Shown here: positions 1-5,057 of the stretch, in pieces
Layout: each line of letters begins with the position of its first letter
Position numbering within the stretch: position 1 is the first letter of the stretch
Assembly: GCA_013694845.1 (NCBI GenBank)
Contig: JACDBQ010000721.1
Coordinates: 1-5,057, forward strand
Direction of reading: 5' to 3'
Origin: Acidobacteriota bacterium
Lineage (GTDB): Bacteria > Acidobacteriota > Vicinamibacteria > Vicinamibacterales > 2-12-FULL-66-21
DNA: 5,057 bases
The notes under the pieces: generated by a model
Told to the model about the DNA's origin: nothing
The model's input: the letters and a program-made list of their open reading frames with translations, nothing else
Database searches by the model: none
Translations under genes and position numbers: made by a program

Positions 1-294
1 CCGATCGCCCACAAAGGCACGACGGCCGGTGCGAAGGTCCAGGCGATGACTATGATCGATCTCCTGACGAAGCCGGAGCTCGTCAGGATGTCCTGGGACT
101 ACTTCAACAGCGTCCAGACCAAGGATCTGAAGTACGAGCCGCTCCTCCGCGCGCAGGACACGCCGGCGATCGACATGAACAAGGATCGAATGAGCAAATA
201 CCGCGAACAGATGCGCAAGTATTATTACGATCCCTCGCGCTACAAGACTTACCTGGAGCAGCTGGGGATTACCTACCCGACTTTGAAGAAGTAG
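1..294 (+). CDS. M20-family amidohydrolase, AbgB-like, C-terminal fragment
   Basis: The reading frame is open from base 1 and ends at TAG 292-294, so 97 codons of a longer gene are visible and the true start lies outside the window. The fragment begins PIAHKGTTAGAK. This resembles the conserved segment near the C-terminus of the AbgB-like branch of M20 metallopeptidases/amidohydrolases, where a late histidine contributes to the metal centre; assigning His4 of the fragment to that role is inference. The following TMIDLLTKPEL resembles the helix after that segment. The tail (YFNSVQTKDLKYEPLL, then a tyrosine-rich KYYYDPSRYKTYLEQLG) matches my memory of the long tails of secreted AbgB-like amidohydrolases. 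Such enzymes hydrolyse amide bonds in N-acyl amino acids or aminobenzoyl-glutamate-like compounds, but the substrate cannot be told from this piece. An internal ATG at 46 is not a credible start because the conserved motif lies upstream of it. It probably belongs to a different transcription unit from the genes that follow. Confidence 0.75.
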   Translation, partial: PIAHKGTTAGAKVQAMTMIDLLTKPELVRMSWDYFNSVQTKDLKYEPLLRAQDTPAIDMNKDRMSKYREQMRKYYYDPSRYKTYLEQLGITYPTLKK

Positions 295-310
295 TGCGGC
301 GTCCGGGGCC

Positions 311-326
311 CGGGGTGCGGACCCCG
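311..326 (+). other. Perfect 6-bp hairpin between genes
   Basis: CGGGGT (311-316) and ACCCCG (321-326) are exact reverse complements around a GCGG tetraloop. The hairpin starts 17 bases after the amidohydrolase stop, a position where a terminator would make sense. No T-run follows (the next bases are CGTGGGAACG), so it is not a standard intrinsic terminator. It could slow polymerase or protect a 3' end, or it could be chance in GC-rich DNA. Confidence 0.3.
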
Positions 327-339
327 CGTGGGAACGGGA

Positions 340-345
340 TAAACT
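340..345 (+). promoter_or_regulatory. Possible -10 element (TAAACT) close to the ATG
   Basis: TAAACT fits the TAnnnT form of a bacterial -10 hexamer and ends six bases before the ATG at 352. Transcription starting about seven bases downstream would begin at or next to the start codon, giving a leaderless mRNA. This agrees with the absence of a clear Shine-Dalgarno sequence in the last 15 bases before the ATG. No recognisable -35 lies at the usual spacing, so this is a weak call resting on one short motif and its position. Confidence 0.25.
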
Positions 346-351
346 GTCAAG

Positions 352-861
352 ATGCTTCGGCCGTATCGCGGCGTGACCCCGCGGGTCCACGCCAGCGCGT
401 TCGTCGACGAGAGCGCGCAGGTCATCGGGGACGTCGACATCGGCCCGGAGTCCAGCATCTGGATGAACGCGGTCGTGCGCGGCGACGTGCACTGGATCCG
501 CATCGGCGCCCGCAGCAACCTCCAGGACGGCACCGTGGTGCACGGGATGAATGGCAGCCACCCGACCACCATCGGCGATGACGTGACGATCGGCCACGCG
601 GCGGTGGTTCACGGCTGCACCCTGGCGGATCGCATTCTCATCGGCATGGGGGCGATCCTGCTGAACGGTGCGACGGTGGGCGAAGATTCGATCGTGGCCG
701 CCGGCACATTGCTGACCGAAGGCACGAGGGTCCCGCCGCGCTCCCTGGTGATGGGCAGCCCCGGCAGGGTCAGGCGCCAGTTGTCGGACGACGAGGTGAC
801 GTCGATCCTTCGATACTCCGAACGATACGTGAACTACCGTCTCGACTACGTGACCGCTTGA
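352..861 (+). CDS. Gamma-class carbonic anhydrase-like protein (YrdA/PaaY-type hexapeptide-repeat)
   Basis: The product has 169 residues, a normal length for the compact YrdA/PaaY/CamH-like group. It has the left-handed beta-helix pattern of hexapeptide repeats from about residue 12 to 138, then a C-terminal helix (about 144-160). The expected zinc ligands are present: His64 in TVVHG, and His82 and His87 in IGHAAVVHG. Arg43 and Asp45 (VVRGD) and Gln58 (NLQDG) match conserved active-site positions of Methanosarcina Cam. The glutamate after Asp in Cam (Glu62) is Val46 here, and the acidic loop carrying the proton-shuttle Glu84 is missing, as in many bacterial homologues. The trimer would bind a metal in the cytosol. 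It may hydrate CO2, or it may act on another substrate, as proposed for PaaY thioesterase; the sequence does not decide. ATG 352 is chosen because the family's N-terminus starts here. The stop overlaps the hisS ATG in TGATG, suggesting translational coupling. Confidence 0.9.
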   Translation: MLRPYRGVTPRVHASAFVDESAQVIGDVDIGPESSIWMNAVVRGDVHWIRIGARSNLQDGTVVHGMNGSHPTTIGDDVTIGHAAVVHGCTLADRILIGMGAILLNGATVGEDSIVAAGTLLTEGTRVPPRSLVMGSPGRVRRQLSDDEVTSILRYSERYVNYRLDYVTA

Positions 862-2198
862 TGTCGCAATCGACGCGGCCCGCCCGCGGGATGCGGGATT
901 TTCTGCCGGACGATGTCCGCCGACGTGAATACGTGATCGGCATCATCGAAGATGTCTACCGGCGGTATGGATTCGAACCGCTCGAAACACCCGCCCTCGA
1001 GAACATCGATACCCTCACCGGAAAGTACGGCGAAGAGGGGAACAAACTCATATTCAAGGTCCTGCGCCGGGGTGAGCACGAATCCTCGGGTGAGACGGAT
1101 CTGGCGCTGCGGTACGACCTGACCGTGCCGCTCGCCAGGGTCGTCGCCGAGCACCGCGGCAAGCTGCCGAGGTTTTTCAAGCGCTACCAGATCCAGCCCG
1201 TGTGGCGCGCCGACCGCCCGGCGCGCGGCCGGTTCCGCGAGTTCTACCAATGCGACGTGGATGCGATCGGATCACCCTCGCCGGTCGTCGAGGCCGAGAT
1301 GCTCGGGGCGGTCAGCGACGTGCTGCTGAAATTAGGCTTCGCGGATTTCAGCATCCAGCTGAACCACCGGGCGCTGTTGACAGCGCTGCTCGATAGCGCA
1401 GGAATCACGACGGCCTTGCATACCGCCGCGCTCATCGCCATCGACAAGCTGGACAAGATCGGTAACGACAAGGTGCGCGATGACATGGTGGCGCGCGGTG
1501 TCTCACCGGAAAGCGCCGAGCGTGTCCTCGACGCCTTCGAGAACCGCAGCGCGTTCGATCACCTGGTCGGGGCACAGGCGCCGGGAGCTGCGGCCCTACA
1601 GAACGTCGAGGAGATTGGCGCGCTTGCCGAATCCACGCCGGCCCGCGGGCATGTGCAGCTCACGCCCCGCCTGGCGCGCGGGCTGTCGTATTACACCGGC
1701 GCCATCATGGAAGTGAACGTGCCCGATCTTGCCGGCAGCCTCGGCGGCGGCGGGCGGTACGACGGCCTGATCGGCATGTTCTCCGGCGAGCCGATACCCG
1801 CCTGCGGCTTTTCGCTCGGGCTCGAACGGATCCTGGTGGTGATGGGCGAGCGCAACATGTTTCCGCGGGAGATCGCGACATCGGCGGCCGATGTCATGGT
1901 GACGTCGTTCGAGGGCGAACCGGTCGCCGAGAATCTGCAGCTCGCGAACGAGCTCCGCGCAGCAGGTCTGCGCGTCGATGTGTATCCTGAGGCCGACAAG
2001 CTCGGCAAGCAGTTCAAATACGCCGCGTCGCGCGGCGTGACCTTCGTCACCGTCGCGGGCGCCGACGAGCGCGCGCGCGGCGAAGTCACCGTCAAGAACA
2101 TGGTGACCGGCGAGCAGCTCGCAATTACGCGTGGTGAGGTCGTCGCTCGGCTCGGTGATCTTGTCCCATCCCGCAACCCTGATTCCGCACCCCGATAG
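861..2198 (+). CDS. hisS: Histidyl-tRNA synthetase
   Basis: This 445-residue class II synthetase charges tRNA-His with histidine in the cytosol. The N-terminus has the usual GMRDFLP motif (residues 10-16). Motif 1 lies around YGFEPLETPALE (36-47). Motif 2 includes FKRYQIQPVWRADRP (106-120) and FREFYQCDVDAIG (125-137). The histidine-specific loop reads LARGLSYYTG (271-280), with Arg273 as the expected catalytic arginine. Motif 3 is GFSLGLERIL (316-325), preceded by GGGGRYDGL (295-303). The C-terminal anticodon-binding domain covers about 342-432. It belongs to the HisRS type with RYDLTVPLARVVAEH, more like eukaryotic HARS than E. coli HisS. The usual Asp in RGLDYYT is Ser276. ATG 861 is preferred over TTG 858: it overlaps the upstream TGA by one base and leaves a normal N-terminus. 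No clear Shine-Dalgarno sequence precedes it, so initiation probably depends on coupling to the upstream gene. aspS follows after two bases. Confidence 0.96.
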   Translation: MSQSTRPARGMRDFLPDDVRRREYVIGIIEDVYRRYGFEPLETPALENIDTLTGKYGEEGNKLIFKVLRRGEHESSGETDLALRYDLTVPLARVVAEHRGKLPRFFKRYQIQPVWRADRPARGRFREFYQCDVDAIGSPSPVVEAEMLGAVSDVLLKLGFADFSIQLNHRALLTALLDSAGITTALHTAALIAIDKLDKIGNDKVRDDMVARGVSPESAERVLDAFENRSAFDHLVGAQAPGAAALQNVEEIGALAESTPARGHVQLTPRLARGLSYYTGAIMEVNVPDLAGSLGGGGRYDGLIGMFSGEPIPACGFSLGLERILVVMGERNMFPREIATSAADVMVTSFEGEPVAENLQLANELRAAGLRVDVYPEADKLGKQFKYAASRGVTFVTVAGADERARGEVTVKNMVTGEQLAITRGEVVARLGDLVPSRNPDSAPR

Positions 2199-2200
2199 TC

Positions 2201-3973
2201 ATGAACATCTCCCCGCTCGGAGCACTCGCGCGAACCCATACCGCCGGTGAGCTCACGACGGCAGACGTCGGAACGGAGGTGGTTCTGCTCGGCTGGGTCC
2301 ATCGTGTCCGCGATCTCGGGTCCCTGGTGTTTGTCGACCTGCGCGATCGTCACGGCCTGACGCAGGTGGTGGCGCGTGAGAACGAGACCCTGGTGGCCGA
2401 CGCCAAGAGGCTGCGATCGGAGTTCGTCATCGCGGTGATCGGAACGGTCGTCGCGCGCGCGGCCGACGCCGTCAACGCAAAGATGAAGACCGGCGAGATC
2501 GAAGTGGACGCTCGCGAGCTTCGGCTGTTGAACGAGGCGAAGGTTCCGCCGTTTTCCATCAGCAACGAGGAAGCGCCGATCGCTGAAGAAATGCGGTTGC
2601 GCTACCGGTATCTGGATCTGCGTCGTCCGCGGATGCAGCACAACCTGGCGCTGCGGCACCGGGCGACCATGGAGATCCGGAAATACTTCGACGAGCACGG
2701 CTTTCTCGAGATCGAGACCCCGATGCTCACCAAGTCGACACCCGAAGGAGCACGCGATTACCTGGTGCCCAGCCGGGTGCATCCAGGGGAGTTCTACGCG
2801 CTGCCGCAGTCGCCGCAGATCTTCAAGCAGATCCTCATGATCTCGGGCATGGACCGCTACTTCCAGATCGTCAAATGCTTCCGCGACGAGGACCTGCGAT
2901 CGGACCGACAGCCCGAGTTCACCCAGGTCGATCTCGAAATCTCCTTCGCGACCGAGGAGCTCGTGTTCACTACCATCGAGCTGCTGATGGATCGCCTCCT
3001 GGCGCTGGTCGGTAAGAGCACGCCGCGCCCGTTCACGCGGCTGCCTTACTCCGAGGCCATCGCGCGCTACGGTTCCGACAAGCCGGATCTCCGGCCGGGA
3101 ATGGAGATCCAGGATCTTTCGGCAGCCTTCGCGGGGTCGTCATTCAGCGTCTTCCGTGACGTCGTGGCGGCGGGTGGCGAGATTCGCGGCTTCGTCGTTC
3201 GCGGCGGCGCCAGCTACTCACGGAAGGATCTCGACGAGCTGACGGATGCCGCGAAAGGTCTTGGCGCCTCGGGATTGGTGTGGGCGCGCAACGCCGCCGG
3301 CGCCGTCCAGAGCTCCGCGCTCAAAGTGGCGGGTGAGGACACCATTCGCAGGGCGCTCGACACCGCCGGCGCGGGCGAGGGGGATCTGCTGCTGCTTGCG
3401 GCGGGGAAGCACGAACCTACCTCGAAGGTGCTCGGCGCCCTGCGCCTCACCGTCGCGAAGACAGAGAACCTGCTCGATCCGGACAGGTTCGAGTTCCTCT
3501 GGGTCGTCGACTTCCCGATGTTCGAGTGGCTCGAAGAGGAGGGGCGATACGAGTTCATGCATCACCCCTTTACGGCGCCGCTCGAAAGCGATGCACCACT
3601 TCTCGAGACCGACCAGGGGCGTGCCCGGGCACGGGCCTACGATCTGGTGCTGAACGGCAGCGAAATCGCCGGAGGCAGCATCCGGATCCACGACCAGGCG
3701 ATCCAGCGCCTCATCTTCAAGCTGCTGAAGATGTCGGACGAGGAGGCGAAACTCCGGTTCGGGTTCTTCGTGGATGCGCTGGAGTACGGGACCCCTCCAC
3801 ACGGTGGGATTGCGCTTGGCCTCGACCGTATCGTGGCCCTGCTGAGCGGGGAACCGTCTATCCGGGATGTCATTGCCTTCCCGAAGACCGCGCAGGCACA
3901 GGATTTGATGGCGGGCGCCCCGTCCGCGGTGAACGAGAAGCAGCTGCGGGAACTAAAGTTGCGTGGGCTGTAG
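2201..3973 (+). CDS. aspS: Aspartyl-tRNA synthetase (bacterial type)
   Basis: At 590 residues this is the usual length for bacterial AspRS, which attaches aspartate to tRNA-Asp. The N-terminal OB-fold anticodon-binding domain (about 1-115) contains GWVHRVRDLGSLVFVDLRDR. Motif 1 is in the 160-180 region (FLEIETPMLTKSTPEGARDY spans 168-187). The aspartate pocket loop is QSPQIFKQ (203-210), and motif 2 is FRDEDLRSDRQPEFTQ (227-242). A bacterial GAD insertion domain occupies about 300-420. After it come HHPFTAP (454-460), GSEIAGGSIRIHD (486-498) and motif 3, GIALGLDRIVALL (536-548). The C-terminus carries the bacterial signature DVIAFPKT (556-563). Leu39 in RDLGS matches E. coli AspRS rather than the histidine of non-discriminating enzymes such as that of Pseudomonas, hinting at tRNA-Asp specificity. 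The start lies two bases after the hisS stop with no good Shine-Dalgarno sequence, so translation is likely coupled to hisS. Confidence 0.97.
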   Translation: MNISPLGALARTHTAGELTTADVGTEVVLLGWVHRVRDLGSLVFVDLRDRHGLTQVVARENETLVADAKRLRSEFVIAVIGTVVARAADAVNAKMKTGEIEVDARELRLLNEAKVPPFSISNEEAPIAEEMRLRYRYLDLRRPRMQHNLALRHRATMEIRKYFDEHGFLEIETPMLTKSTPEGARDYLVPSRVHPGEFYALPQSPQIFKQILMISGMDRYFQIVKCFRDEDLRSDRQPEFTQVDLEISFATEELVFTTIELLMDRLLALVGKSTPRPFTRLPYSEAIARYGSDKPDLRPGMEIQDLSAAFAGSSFSVFRDVVAAGGEIRGFVVRGGASYSRKDLDELTDAAKGLGASGLVWARNAAGAVQSSALKVAGEDTIRRALDTAGAGEGDLLLLAAGKHEPTSKVLGALRLTVAKTENLLDPDRFEFLWVVDFPMFEWLEEEGRYEFMHHPFTAPLESDAPLLETDQGRARARAYDLVLNGSEIAGGSIRIHDQAIQRLIFKLLKMSDEEAKLRFGFFVDALEYGTPPHGGIALGLDRIVALLSGEPSIRDVIAFPKTAQAQDLMAGAPSAVNEKQLRELKLRGL

Positions 3974-3976
3974 TGT

Positions 3977-3982
3977 TAACAT
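3977..3982 (+). promoter_or_regulatory. Possible -10 element (TAACAT) upstream of phoH
   Basis: TAACAT fits TAnnnT and sits in a small AT-rich patch immediately after the aspS stop, in otherwise GC-rich DNA. A transcript starting near 3989 would keep the AGGAG at 3997-4001. No convincing -35 is visible at 16-18 bases. The patch may mark an internal promoter for phoH, or it may simply be intergenic composition. Confidence 0.2.
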
Positions 3983-3996
3983 CGCCGGACCTGAAC

Positions 3997-4001
3997 AGGA
4001 G
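3997..4001 (+). promoter_or_regulatory. Shine-Dalgarno sequence that decides the phoH start
   Basis: AGGAG is the clearest ribosome binding site I found at any gene start in the window. It lies seven bases upstream of ATC 4009 in the phoH frame, an ideal spacing. It is 187 bases from the first conventional start codon in that frame (GTG 4189), and no ATG, GTG or TTG lies within ten bases downstream of it in any frame. It therefore supports translation starting at 4009. Confidence 0.6.
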
Positions 4002-4008
4002 CTGACTT

Positions 4009-4980
4009 ATCCCTCCCGCGACCGCTACACGGAAGATCAACCTGCCGGAGCAAGGCGCCGAAGGCCTTTTCGGTCCACTGGACGAGAATATCAAGCTGCT
4101 CGAAGCTCAGTTCAACGTCCAGATACGCACGAGCTCCCGGGAAATCATTGTCGAGGGGGATCCAGACGATGTCTCCCGGGCCGAGCGGGTGCTGGGCCAG
4201 CTCACCGCCATGATGGATGAGGGATACAAGCTTGGCAAAGGCGACGTGAAGACCGCCGCGCAGCTGGTGTTGCAGGATGAGAACGTTGCGCTGTCGGACT
4301 ATTTCACCAAGGGAGCCGCCCGAACATCCGGCAAACGCCAGGTGATGCCGAAAAGCGTCAACCAGCGGAAGTACCTCGAGGCGATCGAACAGCGCGACAT
4401 CGTTTTCGGCATTGGTCCCGCGGGGACCGGCAAGACCTACCTGGCCATGGCGCAGGCCGTCGCGTACCTGCTCGCCAAGCGGGTCAGCCGGATCATCCTC
4501 GCGCGGCCGGCGGTCGAAGCGGGGGAGAAGCTGGGATTCCTCCCCGGTGATCTGCAGGAGAAAGTGAATCCGTACTTGCGTCCGTTGTATGACGCACTCT
4601 ACGACATGCTCGACATCGAACGCGCAGACCGGTTGCTCGAGCGCGGTACGATCGAAGTCGCACCGATCGCGTTCATGCGCGGCCGCACGCTGAACGACGC
4701 ATTCGTGATCCTGGACGAAGCGCAGAACACGACGTCGGAGCAGATGAAGATGTTCCTGACCCGTCTCGGCTTCGGTTCGAAGGCGGTGATTACCGGGGAC
4801 ATCACCCAGATCGACCTGCCGACCGGCCGCACGTCCGGACTCATCGAAGCGATGAAGGTCGTCGGCAACATCGAAGGGATCGAGTTCGTGCGGTTCGACG
4901 ACAAGGATGTCGTTCGTCATCAGCTCGTTCAGCAGATCGTCAAGGCGTACGACGCCTACGGCAGTGGATCCCGACAGTAG
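4009..4980 (+). CDS. phoH: PhoH-family ATPase (PhoH-like protein), apparent ATC start
   Basis: From ATC 4009 the product has 323 residues, in the usual range for bacterial PhoH-like proteins (PhoL/YbeZ type). These are cytosolic P-loop ATPases linked to RNA metabolism and often encoded beside ybeY. The N-terminal region (about 9-75), with KINLPEQG at 9-16 and FGPLDENIKLLE at 21-32, looks like the normal KH-like PhoH N-terminus. The ATPase core has Walker A GPAGTGKT (136-143), ARPAVEAGEKLGFLPGD (165-181), Walker B VILDEAQN (233-240), the sensor-like ITGD (261-264) and the C-terminal VVRHQLVQQIV (301-311). The frame is closed by TGA 4003-4005, and no ATG, GTG or TTG occurs between it and GTG 4189 (codon 61). 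Starting at 4189 would delete the N-terminal domain, so I place the start at ATC 4009, seven bases after AGGAG. A C-to-G sequencing error at 4011 (ATG) is the main alternative. The ATPase identity is near certain; the exact start is less so. The gap to aspS is 35 bases. Confidence 0.85.
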   Translation: MPPATATRKINLPEQGAEGLFGPLDENIKLLEAQFNVQIRTSSREIIVEGDPDDVSRAERVLGQLTAMMDEGYKLGKGDVKTAAQLVLQDENVALSDYFTKGAARTSGKRQVMPKSVNQRKYLEAIEQRDIVFGIGPAGTGKTYLAMAQAVAYLLAKRVSRIILARPAVEAGEKLGFLPGDLQEKVNPYLRPLYDALYDMLDIERADRLLERGTIEVAPIAFMRGRTLNDAFVILDEAQNTTSEQMKMFLTRLGFGSKAVITGDITQIDLPTGRTSGLIEAMKVVGNIEGIEFVRFDDKDVVRHQLVQQIVKAYDAYGSGSRQ

Positions 4981-5057
4981 CAGCCCGCCATCGCGCCGCG
5001 GGCGCGTTGGCGCGACAAGCCTTCGCGTCTCGGTCAGCGATGGCCGCGGCCGCGCCG
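4964..5057 (+). CDS. ybeY: Probable YbeY endoribonuclease, N-terminal fragment
   Basis: A frame starting at GTG 4964 stays open to the end of the window (31 codons plus one base) and overlaps the last 17 bases of phoH. The first 19 residues are polar and low in information. Then comes LRVSVSDGRGRA (residues 20-31), which resembles the first beta strand of YbeY proteins, where a strand of alternating hydrophobic residues leads into the fold. YbeY is a metal-dependent endoribonuclease involved in 16S rRNA 3' maturation and ribosome quality control, and in many bacteria its gene directly follows a phoH homologue. The assignment rests mostly on that gene order plus a short match; the catalytic HxxxHxxxxxH motif would lie beyond the window. 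No strong Shine-Dalgarno sequence precedes the GTG. The other two forward frames are also open here, so both frame and start are uncertain. Confidence 0.45.
   Translation, partial: MDPDSSSPPSRRGRVGATSLRVSVSDGRGRA

Noticed and set aside
858..860. TTG as an alternative hisS start, one codon upstream
   Set aside because: The adjacent ATG at 861 is a stronger start and gives the classic TGATG overlap; the TTG would add only one residue.
2247..2256. Perfect 10-bp palindrome GTGAGCTCAC near the start of aspS
   Set aside because: It lies inside the conserved coding region of aspS as a single copy, and a palindrome of this size is expected by chance.
1691..2782. Long open frame on the - strand (363 codons) across the hisS-aspS junction
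   Set aside because: It lies fully antisense to two clear synthetase genes, its translation is rich in Arg, Ser, His and Pro with no recognisable domain, and long antisense frames are expected in GC-rich coding DNA.
3963..4220. Frame-3 open frame starting GTG 3963 that could offer phoH a start through a frameshift
   Set aside because: Its translation (MGCSVNIAGPEQELTYPS...) is not PhoH-like, and the real PhoH frame already reads cleanly back to 4009, so an indel is not needed.
3976..4920. Open frame on the - strand (314 codons) opposite phoH
   Set aside because: It is antisense to a well-supported PhoH gene, has no recognisable motif, and is best explained by codon bias of the + strand gene.
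4943..4957. Small hairpin AGGCGT / ACGCCT just before GTG 4964
   Set aside because: It lies within conserved phoH codons and has a three-base loop; there is no independent support that it regulates the next gene.
4991..5015. Inverted repeat TCGCGCC / GGCGCGA after the phoH stop, considered as a terminator
   Set aside because: It has an 11-base loop and no T-run, lies within the probable next coding frame, and consists only of CG-rich words that pair easily by chance.

Overview
This is a GC-rich, gene-dense stretch of bacterial chromosome. It holds six genes on the + strand: a 3' fragment, four complete genes and a 5' fragment. All are housekeeping or ordinary metabolic genes. I see no mobile element, tRNA, rRNA, CRISPR array or phage gene. 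The protein styles (an AbgB-like amidohydrolase tail, a long-type HisRS, PhoH followed by a probable YbeY) would fit an Acidobacteriota-like organism, perhaps Vicinamibacteria. That placement is inference from remembered family resemblance and has not been tested.

Layout. Bases 1-294 are the C-terminal end of an M20-type amidohydrolase. A 57-bp gap (295-351) contains a perfect 6-bp hairpin and a TAnnnT -10-like hexamer very close to the next ATG. A gamma-class carbonic anhydrase-like protein (352-861) follows. Its TGA stop overlaps the ATG of hisS by one base (861-2198). aspS (2201-3973) begins two bases after the hisS stop. After a 35-bp gap comes a PhoH-family ATPase. Its conserved N-terminus continues well upstream of the first ATG or GTG in frame, so its most likely start is a non-canonical ATC at 4009 behind an AGGAG Shine-Dalgarno sequence (3997-4001). 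A probable ybeY start overlaps the end of phoH and runs off the window.

The tight spacing from 352 to 2201 suggests one transcript with translational coupling for the carbonic anhydrase-like gene, hisS and aspS, probably continuing into phoH-ybeY. The theme is translation: two aminoacyl-tRNA synthetases, then the PhoH-YbeY pair associated with RNA and ribosome maturation. The gamma-carbonic anhydrase is the functional outsider.

I looked for an undescribed system and did not find one. The observation most worth checking is the apparent ATC start of phoH. An annotator limited to ATG, GTG and TTG would start this gene 60 codons late and remove its N-terminal domain.
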